This document shows, piece after piece, positions 8,596 to 18,134 of a DNA stretch of 64,000 bases. This DNA comes from Bacillota bacterium (GTDB taxonomy: Bacteria; Bacillota; Clostridia; Lachnospirales; Lachnospiraceae). The stretch spans positions 1 to 64,000 of the forward strand of contig JAEZKD010000207.1 in assembly GCA_023415655.1 (NCBI GenBank), in the 5' to 3' direction. The translations under genes were made by a program, and so were the position numbers. The notes below the pieces were generated by a model. It ran no database searches, was not told where the DNA came from, and was given only the letters and a program-made list of their open reading frames with translations. Every line of letters begins with the position of its first letter. Within the stretch, counting starts at the first letter, position 1.

Positions 8596-9669
8596 ATGTT
8601 TGATAAATTAGAGGATTTGTTAATTCGTTTTCAAGAAATTCAGGATGAGTTACATGAGCCGACTGTTACGAATGATCAAGCGAGATTTCGTAAATTAATG
8701 AAAGAACAAAATGATTTAAGTGAAATCGTTGATAAATACTTAGAATATAAAAACACTAAGAAGAACATCGAAGAAAGTCTTGAGATGTTAGAAGAAGAAA
8801 GTGATGAAGAACTTCGTGAACTGGCGAAGGAGGAGCTTTCGAGTAGTAAAAGTAATCTTGAAGTAATCGAGGGAGAGCTTAAGATTTTACTCTTACCAAA
8901 GGATCCTAATGATGGAAAGAATGTTATTGTCGAAATTCGTGCGGGTGCAGGTGGAGATGAAGCAGCTTTATTTGCCGCTGAATTGTTCCGTATGTACTCC
9001 AAATATGCAGAAACTATGCGTTGGAAGGTCGACATGATGAATATGAATGAGAATGGAATTGGTGGTTGTAAGGAAGTTATCTTTATGATCAATGGACAGG
9101 GTGCATATTCCAAATTAAAATATGAGAGTGGTGTTCACCGTGTTCAGAGAATTCCAGTGACAGAATCCGGTGGTAGAATTCATACATCGACAGCAACCGT
9201 AGCAATTATGCCAGAAGCTGAGGAAGTGGATGTTGAATTAAACATGAATGACTGTCGTTTTGATGTATTCCGTTCTTCTGGTAATGGTGGACAGTGCGTT
9301 AATACAACGGACTCCGCAGTTCGTCTTACTCATATACCGACTGGTATTGTTATCTCTTGTCAGGATGAAAAATCACAGTTAAAGAATCGTGATAAAGCAA
9401 TCAAGGTTCTTCGTGCTCGCTTGTATGAATTAGAGCTTGAAAAAGCACATGATGCAGAGGCAGCAGCAAGAAAGAGCCAGGTTGGTACTGGTGATCGTTC
9501 TGAAAAGATTCGTACCTATAATTTCCCACAGGGACGTTGTACGGATCATAGAATTAAGTTAACAACACATCGTTTGGATGAGGTTATGAATGGTGATCTT
9601 CAAGAAATCATTGATAGCTTAACGGCAGCGGATCAAGCAGCTAAATTGAGTCAGATGAATGAGAACTAA
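8596..9669 (+). CDS. prfA: Peptide chain release factor 1
   Basis: RF1 reads UAA and UAG in the ribosomal A site and triggers peptide release. The reading frame is open from 8509, but the ATG at 8596 has GGAGGAAAGAC directly upstream and gives the usual 357 residues starting MFDKLEDLL. The codon-recognition tripeptide PVT lies at 187-189 and the catalytic GGQ at 231-233 in [15 protein letters not shown]. The residue after GGQ is Cys rather than the more usual His or Ser. It is the last gene of the rpmE-DUF1385-prmC-prfA block and is followed by a terminator. Confidence 0.96.
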   Translation: MFDKLEDLLIRFQEIQDELHEPTVTNDQARFRKLMKEQNDLSEIVDKYLEYKNTKKNIEESLEMLEEESDEELRELAKEELSSSKSNLEVIEGELKILLLPKDPNDGKNVIVEIRAGAGGDEAALFAAELFRMYSKYAETMRWKVDMMNMNENGIGGCKEVIFMINGQGAYSKLKYESGVHRVQRIPVTESGGRIHTSTATVAIMPEAEEVDVELNMNDCRFDVFRSSGNGGQCVNTTDSAVRLTHIPTGIVISCQDEKSQLKNRDKAIKVLRARLYELELEKAHDAEAAARKSQVGTGDRSEKIRTYNFPQGRCTDHRIKLTTHRLDEVMNGDLQEIIDSLTAADQAAKLSQMNEN

Positions 9670-9735
9670 GAAAAATCTTTGATTGCCTAGTTACCTGAGA
9701 TTATGTAGGTATTAATAAAGAAGAAAATTGTGAAT

Positions 9736-9772
9736 AAAACGAACTTTGACTTATGTCATCGTTCGTTTTTTA
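9736..9772 (+). terminator. Intrinsic terminator after prfA
   Basis: AAAACGAAC (9736-9744) pairs with GTTCGTTTT (9761-9769), with an inner TGAC/GTCA extension, and runs into a T tract. Confidence 0.85.
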
Positions 9773-9962
9773 TTGTGTATGATTTCATTCCCTTGTAGTT
9801 ACCCAAAAGTAAACTCACTAGCGTTTTACATAGGAATATGATATAATTAGTGACTAAGTGATTTATATGATAGGAAAACTGAGAGTTTCTTAAAAAGTCG
9901 GTAAATACTATACTATAATTCCTGCAAAGGATATGGATTTATATTGGAGATGGAGACAGATC

Positions 9963-11330
9963 ATGTTTGGTAAAAAAACAAGTTTTTCTACTACAAGAAT
10001 GATAGCCTTTGGTTTTTTAGGTGGAATCATTTTGGGTACGCTTTTATTGTCTTTACCAATTGCAACGAAATCCGGTCAGGTAACTCCTTTACCTGATGCT
10101 ATCTTTACTGCTACGACATCGATCTGTGTAACAGGATTGACAACTGTAACGACCACGGAGCATTGGAGTTTGTTTGGACAAGCAGTTATTTTATTTTTGA
10201 TTCAATTTGGAGGACTCGGAGTTGTAACCTTTACAACGACGATTTTTTTACTTCTTGGGAAGCGTGTAAAGCTTTCTGATCGCCTTGTAATTCAGAATGC
10301 TTATAACTTAGATACTTTATCAGGGTTAGTGAAGTTAACGAAGAAAATTATTAAATGCACATTAATTGTAGAAGGATTTGGAGCGCTTATCTATGCAATT
10401 CAATTCATCCCGGAATTTGGCTTCTTGAAAGGAGTTTGGTATTCTGTCTTTCATTCCGTTTCAGCATTCTGTAATGCGGGGATTGATTTGATTGGTAATA
10501 GCAGTTTTGTCCCTTATCGTGATAATGTATTGATGAATCTAAATACAATGCTACTTATTATACTTGGTGGCATTGGGTTTCCAGTATGGTGGGATGTCAT
10601 TGGAGTGAGCAAACAAATCGGAAGAAAAGAAACTTCATTCAAGAATTTCTTTCGTAAATTATCACTTCATTCTAAAATTGTAATTGCTACAACAGCTTTC
10701 TTGATTGTGTTTGGAGCAGTCATAACCTTGGTTATGGAATATAACAATCCAGATACCATTGGGAATTTACCATTAGGCAATAAAATTATGGCATCTACAT
10801 TTCAATCGGTAACAACAAGAACGGCAGGATTTGAAACGATTCCACAGAAGGACTTTCATACTGCTTCGAGTATTATGTATTTGGTGTGGATGTTTATCGG
10901 AGGATCTCCATCAGGAACAGCTGGAGGTGTCAAGACAGTAACGGTTGCACTTTTATTGGTTTCTACTATTTGTATCGTAAAAGGAGAAAGAGATATCTCA
11001 ATCTTTCGCCGTAAGATCAGTGAGATGTACTTAAAAAAAGGGCTTGCTGTTATCGTGGTAAGTTTTCTTGTGTTATTGATTATGACTGGGGCTTTGGCAG
11101 CAGTACAAGATTCTGAATTTTTAGATACCTTATATGAGACTACCTCTGCAATTGGAACAGTTGGCTTGACAAGAAACTTTACACGATCGTTGACAACACT
11201 TGGAAAACTATTTATCACGATTGCGATGTATCTTGGAAGGATTGGTCCAATTACAATTGCATTAGCATTAAATGTAAAGAAGAATGTGGGAGATATGTCC
11301 TTACCAGAAGGTAAGATTTTAGTTGGCTAG
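9963..11330 (+). CDS. TrkH/KtrB-type potassium uptake channel subunit
   Basis: This 455-residue integral membrane protein is the ion-conducting part of a Trk/Ktr potassium uptake system. The family's four pore loops are readable: TSICVTGLTT, FCNAGIDL, TTRTAGFET and SAIGTVGLT, each carrying the filter glycine, with hydrophobic helices between them. The preferred start is the ATG at 9963 (MFGKKTS), seven bases after GGAG; an in-frame ATG at 9933 has a poorer site. It is followed 17 bp later by its cytosolic RCK regulator, so the pair is one operon. A TATAAT lies at 9914-9919 without a good -35. Confidence 0.93.
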   Translation: MFGKKTSFSTTRMIAFGFLGGIILGTLLLSLPIATKSGQVTPLPDAIFTATTSICVTGLTTVTTTEHWSLFGQAVILFLIQFGGLGVVTFTTTIFLLLGKRVKLSDRLVIQNAYNLDTLSGLVKLTKKIIKCTLIVEGFGALIYAIQFIPEFGFLKGVWYSVFHSVSAFCNAGIDLIGNSSFVPYRDNVLMNLNTMLLIILGGIGFPVWWDVIGVSKQIGRKETSFKNFFRKLSLHSKIVIATTAFLIVFGAVITLVMEYNNPDTIGNLPLGNKIMASTFQSVTTRTAGFETIPQKDFHTASSIMYLVWMFIGGSPSGTAGGVKTVTVALLLVSTICIVKGERDISIFRRKISEMYLKKGLAVIVVSFLVLLIMTGALAAVQDSEFLDTLYETTSAIGTVGLTRNFTRSLTTLGKLFITIAMYLGRIGPITIALALNVKKNVGDMSLPEGKILVG

Positions 11331-11347
11331 ATCAGTGGGAGGTTAAT

Positions 11348-12001
11348 ATGGCAAAAAAAGAATTCGTTGTTTTTGGCTTAGGACGTTTCGGGAAAAGTGT
11401 CGCAACAACTCTTGTTGAAGGTGGCTGTGAGGTTATGGTTGTTGATGCTAATGATGATAAAATACATGAGATAGCAGATTATGTGACGTATGCAGTTCGT
11501 GCTGATGTTACAGAAGCGGAATCGCTTGCTACCTTAGGGATTGGTAACTTTGATGGGGCAGTTGTTGCAATCGGTAAGAATCTAGAAGCTAGTGTAATGG
11601 TTACAATTCTGGTGAAGGAGATGGGGGTCCCATATGTACTAGCAAAAGCACAGAATGAATTACATGCAAAGGTGCTAAAAAAGGTTGGAGCAGATATGGT
11701 GGTTTTCCCAGAAAAAGAGACAGGGATACGTATTGCAAATAATCTGATGATGGGGAATTTCTTTGACGCAGTTGAATTATCGGCTACATTTAGTATGATG
11801 GAGCTAGATATCTTACCAGAATGGATTGGACATAGCTTACGAGATCTTAATTTACGCGCGAAGAATAAAATCAATGTAATCGCAATTAAGAGAAATGAGC
11901 AGCTGAATATTAATCCGGAAGCAGATATGCCACTTGAGAGAAATGATATTCTTGTTATTATAGGAAAAAATGAGATACTTAATAAATTAGCAAATAAATA
12001 A
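11348..12001 (+). CDS. TrkA/KtrA-type potassium uptake regulatory subunit
   Basis: A 217-residue cytosolic RCK protein that gates the membrane subunit encoded just upstream in response to bound nucleotide. The N-terminal Rossmann domain begins FGLGRFGKSVA, with the acidic VVDAND at the end of beta-2. The C-terminal part (about 137-217) is a TrkA_C domain, which in related proteins binds ligands such as cyclic di-AMP. The single RCK module and length match KtrA rather than the double-length E. coli TrkA. GGGAGG precedes the ATG. Confidence 0.93.
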   Translation: MAKKEFVVFGLGRFGKSVATTLVEGGCEVMVVDANDDKIHEIADYVTYAVRADVTEAESLATLGIGNFDGAVVAIGKNLEASVMVTILVKEMGVPYVLAKAQNELHAKVLKKVGADMVVFPEKETGIRIANNLMMGNFFDAVELSATFSMMELDILPEWIGHSLRDLNLRAKNKINVIAIKRNEQLNINPEADMPLERNDILVIIGKNEILNKLANK

Positions 12002-12014
12002 AAAGGATGCAGAT

Positions 12015-12803
12015 ATGATTACCAGTGCCAGCAATAGTCAAATGAAAAATATAGGGAAGCTTTTAAAACAGGCAAAGGTCCGAAATGAACAGGGCCTATT
12101 TGTTGTGGAAGGCAAAAAAATGTTTGAAGAAGCAAGAGATCAAGGTCATGTAAGTATTGAAAAGGCGTATGTGTCGAGTAGCTATATAGAGCAATACGTG
12201 TCCAATGAAAGAACATACTTTCAGGGAGTTGATTATGAGCTTGTCTCGGATACAGTAATGAAAGAAATCTCAGATACTATAACCCCACAAGGGATAATAG
12301 CTCTTATTCAGCAACCAAAGTATGAACAAAAGGATATGCTTTGTAAAGAGCGGGTTCGATTATTATTGTTAGAAGATGTAAGAGATCCTGGTAATTTGGG
12401 GACTATGATACGTACCTCAGAGGGAGCTGGCGTTACCGGGATAATTCTAAGTAAGAACTCAGTTGATATCTTTAACCCAAAGGTCATTCGTTCTACGATG
12501 GGATCGATTTATCGCATGCCTTTTCTATATGTAGAGGATTTTGAAAAAGCAGTATTAGAAGTAAAAAAGAGTGGTATCGCAGTATATGCGGCACATTTGG
12601 AAGGTGCAGTATTGTACGATACTGTGGATTATGGTAAAAAATCAGCAATATTAATTGGCAATGAAGCCAATGGTTTGACCAAGGAAGTTTCTAAGCTTGC
12701 GACTCAATGCATTAAGATACCAATGGATGGACAGGTTGAATCGTTAAATGCAGCGATTGCAGCAGCTATTTTGATGTATGAAGTTAAAAAATATGATAAT
12801 TAA
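12015..12803 (+). CDS. TrmH/SpoU family RNA 2'-O-ribose methyltransferase
   Basis: A 262-residue SPOUT-class methyltransferase that transfers a methyl group from S-adenosylmethionine to a ribose 2'-OH in rRNA or tRNA. The N-terminal substrate-binding domain (about 1-95) precedes the SPOUT motifs: motif 1 DVRDPGNLGTMIRT, motif 2 LIGNEANGL, and motif 3 IPMDGQVESLNAAIAAAILMYE, which form the trefoil knot. The exact RNA target cannot be read from sequence. It lies 13 bp after the potassium regulator, probably co-transcribed, and a strong terminator follows. Confidence 0.92.
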   Translation: MITSASNSQMKNIGKLLKQAKVRNEQGLFVVEGKKMFEEARDQGHVSIEKAYVSSSYIEQYVSNERTYFQGVDYELVSDTVMKEISDTITPQGIIALIQQPKYEQKDMLCKERVRLLLLEDVRDPGNLGTMIRTSEGAGVTGIILSKNSVDIFNPKVIRSTMGSIYRMPFLYVEDFEKAVLEVKKSGIAVYAAHLEGAVLYDTVDYGKKSAILIGNEANGLTKEVSKLATQCIKIPMDGQVESLNAAIAAAILMYEVKKYDN

Positions 12804-12815
12804 GGTGTAATATCG

Positions 12816-12860
12816 AATACCTTCTCTATGACATTGAAAATTCATAGAGGGGGTATTTTT
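12816..12860 (+). terminator. Intrinsic terminator after the RNA methyltransferase gene
   Basis: AATACC..TCTATGA (12816-12831) pairs with TCATAGAGGGGGTATT (12842-12857), followed by a T run. Confidence 0.85.
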
Positions 12861-12897
12861 ATGTGAAAAATGGTCGTTTGTTGTTGGCAAGTTTGTC

Positions 12898-12926
12898 TTT
12901 CCATTTTATTTTATCTATACTATAAT
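12898..12926 (+). promoter_or_regulatory. Probable promoter of the Lys-rich coiled-coil gene
   Basis: TTTCCA (12898-12903), 17-bp spacer, TATAAT (12921-12926). The predicted transcription start near 12933 leaves room for a ribosome site only for the ATG at 12960. Confidence 0.55.
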
Positions 12927-12959
12927 AGATGTAAAATTATGGAAAGGCAGGCTTGCGGA

Positions 12960-14432
12960 ATGATACAGCAGTTGTTTGATAATCATGTTTTTTTATATAT
13001 TATGGGTGGTCTATGTGGACTAGGAGTATTTTTAAAATGCTTCTTACTTGTAGTCTATAATAAATTGATTGCAGCATCGGAAAATATGAATAGCACCAAG
13101 AAAAATTGGTTAAAGAATATGAAACTCAGGTTTGAGAGTTCTTATCAACTTCAACTAGGTGTGAATGATGTGGATATATATGTGGATAAGTATGTTAGTA
13201 AGATAAAATACGGTGGACTATTATTATCCACATGGGAGAATATAAGTGGACAAACCATAGGCTTATGCCTGTTAACTGGCTCGTTTGCTGGTATTATTGG
13301 GTTTGTTTATGAATGTGGACAAAGTCAAGTTTTATTCACATTCTTTGCTGGTGCATGGACTGCAATTATTGTTAATATTGTGGATAATGTTGTGAATATA
13401 TCTGCACATCGTCAAATGCTTCGATATAACCTAATAGATTATTTTGAAAATAACCTAAAAGTACGTATGGAGCAGGAAGTATTTCATCCAGAGGTCAGAA
13501 AAAAATATCAAAGAGAATATTTTGAAGATTCTAATCTAGGGGATAATGGGTTACATAGTAATCAAGAAAAGAAAAAGGCAAAACTACAGGAGAAAAAGAA
13601 TCGCAATGCTACCAATGAGGAGCTTTTTGATATGGAAGAGATTATACCAGAGATATTAACCAAATCAGAGTTAAAGCAAATGGAGAAAATGAAAGCAAAA
13701 GAAATGAAACGTAATAGAGAACAAGATAAGTTAGATGCAATACAAGCAAAAAAACAAGCCAAGTACGATAAAAAACAAGCCAAGAAGCAGGAAAAAATAG
13801 AAGTAAAGCAAGCAATGAAGCAAGCCAAGATTGATGCAATTGAAGAGAAAAAACAAGCGAAGCTTGATGAAATCGAAGCAAAGAAGCAGGCAAAGAGAGA
13901 GAAAAAGCAAGTCAAGATTGACAAAAAAGAAGCCAAGAAACAAGAGAAGCTAAATGAAAAGCAAGCGAAGGTAGATGCTAAGGAAGCCAAAAGACAAGCT
14001 GTCTTGGAAGCAAAAAGGTTGAAAAAGCAAAGAAAAGATGAGGTAAAAGAAGCAAAGGAAAGAGCTGAACTTGAGGCTATTCAAGCAAAGAGAAGAGAAA
14101 GAGAAGAGGAAAAAGAAAGGGAGAAGGAAAACAGGGCACAATTAGAATTAGCAAGAAAACAAAAAGCTCAAAAGAATAATAAAGCATACATCGAGAAGAT
14201 GAGACTAATGGAGGATAAGGAACGTGAAGCTAAGAAGAGAGAAGAAATGGAACGAAAGAAACAGGAGAGCAAATCAAGAGTTGAGTATGTCAATGAGTTA
14301 AAAGCAAATGAAGAACTTGAGAATTATGATGATGAAAGTTGCGAAGAGGATAGAGATGCATTAGAGATGACAGCAATTAGTAAGGAAGAAGACCTATTAA
14401 TTGAAGAAGTATTGAAAGACTTCTTGTTATAA
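12960..14432 (+). CDS. Membrane protein with a long Lys/Glu/Ala-rich coiled-coil tail, function unknown
   Basis: I do not recognise this family. The frame is open from 12870, but the promoter position favours the ATG at 12960 (MIQQLFD), giving 490 residues. Hydrophobic segments lie at about 10-33 (FLYIMGGLCGLGVFLKCFLLVVY) and in the pair around 95-150 (IGLCLLTGSFAGIIGFVY and FFAGAWTAIIVNIVDNVV). From about residue 195 to 455 the protein is almost uninterrupted charged helix with repeated K-K-Q-A-K-type units, likely a single long alpha-helix or coiled coil in the cytoplasm. The end is acidic. Neighbours on both sides are unrelated single units. A role as a membrane-tethered scaffold is speculation. 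Confidence 0.7.
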   Translation: MIQQLFDNHVFLYIMGGLCGLGVFLKCFLLVVYNKLIAASENMNSTKKNWLKNMKLRFESSYQLQLGVNDVDIYVDKYVSKIKYGGLLLSTWENISGQTIGLCLLTGSFAGIIGFVYECGQSQVLFTFFAGAWTAIIVNIVDNVVNISAHRQMLRYNLIDYFENNLKVRMEQEVFHPEVRKKYQREYFEDSNLGDNGLHSNQEKKKAKLQEKKNRNATNEELFDMEEIIPEILTKSELKQMEKMKAKEMKRNREQDKLDAIQAKKQAKYDKKQAKKQEKIEVKQAMKQAKIDAIEEKKQAKLDEIEAKKQAKREKKQVKIDKKEAKKQEKLNEKQAKVDAKEAKRQAVLEAKRLKKQRKDEVKEAKERAELEAIQAKRREREEEKEREKENRAQLELARKQKAQKNNKAYIEKMRLMEDKEREAKKREEMERKKQESKSRVEYVNELKANEELENYDDESCEEDRDALEMTAISKEEDLLIEEVLKDFLL

Positions 14433-14472
14433 AGGACGAAGTTTTGAAATACTTTTATGATAAAGGAAGAAG

Positions 14473-14514
14473 ATGTTGCAGGTGTTATTTTTGCACTATT
14501 TGCAACATTTTTTT
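14473..14514 (+). terminator. Intrinsic terminator after the coiled-coil gene
   Basis: ATGTTGCA (14473-14480) pairs with TGCAACAT (14501-14508), followed by seven T. Confidence 0.75.
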
Positions 14515-14534
14515 CGCGAAAATATACGAAAACC

Positions 14535-14563
14535 TTGAAAAGTAAATTTATCTCTGTTAGAAT
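14535..14563 (+). promoter_or_regulatory. Promoter of pgi
   Basis: TTGAAA (14535-14540) and TAGAAT (14558-14563) with 17-bp spacing, about 90 bp upstream of the pgi start. Confidence 0.65.
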
Positions 14564-14654
14564 GTAACTGTTTAGTGATTATGGAATTAAGTTCCAGTGG
14601 ATTTGTAATAAGCAAAAATTCCTTAATTATTTTGCAGTAAAGGAGTAAATAACA

Positions 14655-16001
14655 ATGGCTAATGTAAAATTTGATTATTCAACCGCGAACAAATTCATAA
14701 GTTCTGAAGAAATTCAATATATGGAGAAAACTGCGGAAAGAGCAAAACAAGAATTATTGAGCAAAACTGGAGCTGGTAATGACTTTCTTGGATGGATCGA
14801 TTTACCTGTTAATTATGACAAAGAAGAGTTTAAGAGAATTATATCGGCCGCGAAGAGAATACAAGAAGATTCCGAGGTGTTGTTAGTAATTGGTATTGGT
14901 GGATCTTATCTTGGAGCAAGAGCTGCAATTGAATTTCTTCGTCACAGTTTCTATAATTCTGTATCAAAAGAAGTTCGTAAAACACCTGAAATCTATTATG
15001 TAGGTAATAATATTAGTAGCACATATTTGACTCATTTAATTGAGGTTATAGGAGATCGTGATTTTTCAGTTAATATCATTAGTAAATCAGGAACAACAAC
15101 GGAACCTGCAATTGCCTTCCGTGTTTTTAGAAAGCTATTAACAGAGAAGTATGGAAAGGAAGGGGCAGCAAAGAGAATTTATGCTACCACGGATCATTCC
15201 AAAGGGGCTTTAAAGAAATTGAGCAATGAAGAAGGGTTCGAAAGCTTTGTGGTACCTGATGATGTTGGTGGTCGTTTTTCTGTATTAACAGCCGTTGGTT
15301 TATTACCAATTGCAGTGAGTGGTGCTAACATTGAACAACTCATGGCAGGAGCGGCTAGTATGAGAGAGCGTTGCATCAATCAGTCCTTTATGGAGAATGA
15401 TGCTGTTCTATATGCAGCGGTACGTAATATTCTACTTCGTAAAAATAAAAACATTGAGATTCTTGCAAACTATGAACCATCCATTCATTACGTAGCTGAA
15501 TGGTGGAAGCAATTGTTTGGAGAAAGTGAAGGAAAAGATCAGAAAGGAATATTCCCAGCCAGTGTTGATTTAACAACAGATCTTCACTCCATGGGTCAGT
15601 TTATTCAGGATGGTCAAAGAACCATGTTTGAAACCGTAATTGATTTAGAGCAATCGACAAGTACGGTTACATTACAGGAAGAAGAAGTCGATCTTGATGG
15701 TCTTAATTATCTTGCTGGAAAAACAGTTGACTTTATAAATAAGAGTGCAATGAAGGGAACACTTCTTGCACATACCGATGGCGGAGTGCCAAATCTTATG
15801 ATTAAGGTTGCTGATCAAACAGAATACAGTCTAGGTGAGTTGTTCTACTTTTTTGAATTCGCATGTGGAGTAAGTGGTTATATTCTAGGTGTCAATCCAT
15901 TCGATCAACCAGGTGTTGAAAGCTATAAGAAGAATATGTTTGCATTACTTGGCAAACCAGGTTTTGAAGATTTAGCTGCAGAGTTAATGAAACGTCTATA
16001 A
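14655..16001 (+). CDS. pgi: Glucose-6-phosphate isomerase
   Basis: Interconverts glucose 6-phosphate and fructose 6-phosphate in glycolysis. The 448-residue length is that of the Gram-positive PGI form. Recognisable elements are [18 protein letters not shown] (phosphosugar-binding SIS domain), [27 protein letters not shown] and the C-terminal [14 protein letters not shown] signature. AAGGAG precedes the ATG. It has its own promoter and stands alone. Its last 33 bp, including the stop, are imperfectly duplicated immediately downstream. Confidence 0.97.
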   Translation: MANVKFDYSTANKFISSEEIQYMEKTAERAKQELLSKTGAGNDFLGWIDLPVNYDKEEFKRIISAAKRIQEDSEVLLVIGIGGSYLGARAAIEFLRHSFYNSVSKEVRKTPEIYYVGNNISSTYLTHLIEVIGDRDFSVNIISKSGTTTEPAIAFRVFRKLLTEKYGKEGAAKRIYATTDHSKGALKKLSNEEGFESFVVPDDVGGRFSVLTAVGLLPIAVSGANIEQLMAGAASMRERCINQSFMENDAVLYAAVRNILLRKNKNIEILANYEPSIHYVAEWWKQLFGESEGKDQKGIFPASVDLTTDLHSMGQFIQDGQRTMFETVIDLEQSTSTVTLQEEEVDLDGLNYLAGKTVDFINKSAMKGTLLAHTDGGVPNLMIKVADQTEYSLGELFYFFEFACGVSGYILGVNPFDQPGVESYKKNMFALLGKPGFEDLAAELMKRL

Positions 16002-16039
16002 GAGATGATTTAACTGCAGAGTTCATAAATCGTCTTTAA
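15969..16039 (+). repeat. Degenerate tandem duplication of the pgi 3' end
   Basis: The final 33 bp of pgi (15969-16001, encoding [10 protein letters not shown] and stop) recur at 16007-16039 with 28 of 33 identical bases. The second copy still reads DLTAEFINRL and stop in its own register, but it lies after the pgi stop and is not translated with it. Confidence 0.85.
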
Positions 16040-16130
16040 CAAAGGATTTATGAAGTGAATATGTGGTTTTTTGTAAAAAAGATAAAGTAGTAGAGGTTGA
16101 GTAACTAAAAAATCTAATAAGATGTTAAAT

Positions 16131-16174
16131 GGGCGATTACAGTAGAGAGAAAAAGCTACGGTAATCGCCTTTTA
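16131..16174 (+). terminator. Intrinsic terminator downstream of pgi
   Basis: GGCGATTAC (16132-16140) pairs with GTAATCGCC (16161-16169), with an inner GTAG/CTAC extension, and ends in TTTTA. Confidence 0.8.
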
Positions 16175-16257
16175 TGGCAATAAAATCAATAGTTCAGGGT
16201 ATGCTATTTCTATCAAGTTAGCGATGCTATATATGATGGAAGGGATGGTTTGCTCAA

Positions 16258-16854
16258 ATGAAGGAAAGGATGAAAGAGCTACTATTAACGTTAGATCTTA
16301 ATGAATTAGAAACTAAGATTGCATTGCAGTGTGCACCCGTTCTTTTGGGGGTCAAATTAGCTAATATATTAATTATTCCAACCATCAATGACCAACAAAC
16401 AAAGGAACTCTTTCAGGATTCTACGTTGACGCTTGCATACTTATTTACGTATCTTGATAAAAGTTATTACCTACTTTATCAAAAAGATGGATTAGAAATG
16501 TACTTGTGTAGTGAGCAGGTGCTAGCAGCTAGATTAAGTATCGGTTTAAAACCAAGTTCATTACGAGAGATGATGCATCAAATTGCATGTGAGTACGAGA
16601 ATTGTTTGAGATTTCATCATAGATTTCCACATGAAATTGGATTCTTACTTGGATATCCTCCACAGGATGTGTTAGGATTTATTCATGAGGATGGAAAGAA
16701 TTATTTGTATTGTGGCTATTGGAAGGTGTATGCTAATCTTTCTATGACTCTTGAGTTGTTTGAGAGCTATGAGAAGGTGAGGGAGTTTTTGTTGGAATAT
16801 CTATTGCATGGAGGCCATATAGCGCATATATTAAAGCATAAGGAGAAGAGGTGA
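16258..16854 (+). CDS. DUF3793 family protein
   Basis: A 198-residue protein matching DUF3793, found mainly in anaerobic Firmicutes. The most characteristic part is the C-terminal half: FPHEIGFLLGYPPQDVLGFI followed by YLYCGYWKVY. It is predicted cytosolic, with no signal peptide or membrane segment. The function is not established; in other clostridia it is sometimes near iron-transport or flavodoxin genes, which is not the case here. The start at 16258 has a weak, distant ribosome site (GGAAGGGATGG), and an in-frame ATG at 16270 is an alternative. The stop codon sits at the base of the terminator stem. Confidence 0.8.
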   Translation: MKERMKELLLTLDLNELETKIALQCAPVLLGVKLANILIIPTINDQQTKELFQDSTLTLAYLFTYLDKSYYLLYQKDGLEMYLCSEQVLAARLSIGLKPSSLREMMHQIACEYENCLRFHHRFPHEIGFLLGYPPQDVLGFIHEDGKNYLYCGYWKVYANLSMTLELFESYEKVREFLLEYLLHGGHIAHILKHKEKR

Positions 16855-16888
16855 CATCATTAGAGTGAATCAATGATGTCCTTTTTTT
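16853..16888 (+). terminator. Intrinsic terminator after the DUF3793 gene
   Basis: GACATCATT (16853-16861) pairs with AATGATGTC (16872-16880), followed by a run of T. The stem starts within the stop codon. Confidence 0.85.
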
Positions 16889-16949
16889 ATGGTTTGAAGG
16901 TCTAACCAATCTTAGAGCAGATAGCAATACCATTTTATTCCTAAACTAC

Positions 16950-16977
16950 TTGACAAACGGATGGTTCGCGATATAAT
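16950..16977 (+). promoter_or_regulatory. Promoter of the ornithine carbamoyltransferase gene
   Basis: TTGACA (16950-16955) and TATAAT (16972-16977) with 16-bp spacing. Confidence 0.75.
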
Positions 16978-17026
16978 GTATAAATAAACATTGAAACGCA
17001 TAAACATACACATGGAGGTTGAAGGT

Positions 17027-17962
17027 ATGAATCTAAAAGGACGTTCTTTTCTAACATTGAAAGATTTTACATCGGATGAGATTACATTTTTAATTGACCT
17101 AGCAGCAGATTTGAAAGCAAAAAAGAAGCAAGGAATTACGGGACAGAGCTTAAAGGGAAAAAATATAGCTTTGATTTTTGAAAAACCTTCCACACGTACG
17201 AGATGTGCATTTACAATCGGTTGTATTGATGAAGGAGGTCATCCAGAATATCTTGGTAAAGACGATATTCAGCTTGGCCATAAAGAGAGTGTTGAGGATA
17301 CTGCAAGAGTTCTTGGACGTATGTTTGATGGTATTGAATTCCGTGGCTTTCATCAAGAAACGGTGGAAAAACTTGCAGAATATAGTAAGGTACCAGTTTG
17401 GAATGGATTGACTGATACAGATCATCCAACGCAGATTTTGGCAGACTTTTTAACCTTGAAAGAACAGTTTGGAACGTTAAAAGGACTGAAGCTTGTGTAT
17501 GTTGGTGATGGTAGAAATAATATGGCGAATAGCTTGATGATTGGATGTGCAAAACTAGGGCTTCACTTTACAATTTTAGCACCTAAGAGCTTATGGCCGA
17601 CGCAGGACTTATTAACGACTTGCAAAGAATATGCAAAGGAATCGGATGGAACTATTACAATCTCAGATGAATTGTCTGCAGTTGAAGGAGCAGATGCTAT
17701 CTATACTGACGTATGGTGTTCCATGGGTGAAGAAGCTAAGGCTGAAGAAAGAATCAACTTATTACGTCCATATCAAGTAAATGAGGATCTGATGAAAAAG
17801 ACAGGAAAAGATAGTACGATTTTTTTGCATTGTCTTCCAGCTGTAAAGGGTTATGAGGTTACCGAAGAAGTCTTTGAAAAGCATGCCGAGGTTATATTTG
17901 ATGAATCAGAAAACCGTATGCATACAATCAAAGCCGTTATGGTTGCTACTTTAGGCAACTAA
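17027..17962 (+). CDS. argF: Ornithine carbamoyltransferase
   Basis: Condenses carbamoyl phosphate with ornithine to give citrulline in arginine synthesis, or runs in reverse in arginine catabolism. The frame is open from 16991, but the ATG at 17027 (MNLKGRSFL) follows GGAGGTTGAAGGT and gives the normal 311 residues. Motifs are STRTRCAF (carbamoyl phosphate), [13 protein letters not shown] (about 228-236, ornithine side) and FLHCLPA (catalytic Cys). No other arginine genes are adjacent, so an anabolic or catabolic role cannot be decided from context. Related carbamoyltransferases with other substrates exist, but the DxWxSMG motif supports ornithine. Confidence 0.93.
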   Translation: MNLKGRSFLTLKDFTSDEITFLIDLAADLKAKKKQGITGQSLKGKNIALIFEKPSTRTRCAFTIGCIDEGGHPEYLGKDDIQLGHKESVEDTARVLGRMFDGIEFRGFHQETVEKLAEYSKVPVWNGLTDTDHPTQILADFLTLKEQFGTLKGLKLVYVGDGRNNMANSLMIGCAKLGLHFTILAPKSLWPTQDLLTTCKEYAKESDGTITISDELSAVEGADAIYTDVWCSMGEEAKAEERINLLRPYQVNEDLMKKTGKDSTIFLHCLPAVKGYEVTEEVFEKHAEVIFDESENRMHTIKAVMVATLGN

Positions 17963-18134
17963 TCGTAAAAGCAGAATTCTTCTATTAGAACTCTAATGAT
18001 TTTTTAATTTGCTATTCTTTCCTTTTGAGGTTATGATTATATCATAAAACATGGTTAGCGAAAGCGATACATTGGAATGAAACGTAAAGCAATGCGCTGA
18101 TGCTAAAAATCATAGTATCGAAAGGAGTGAACTT

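Noticed and set aside
13562..13990. Antisense ORFs opposite the Lys-rich coiled-coil gene
   Set aside because: They are shadows of repeated AAG/GCA codons, Phe/Ser/Cys-rich on the minus strand, with no ribosome sites.
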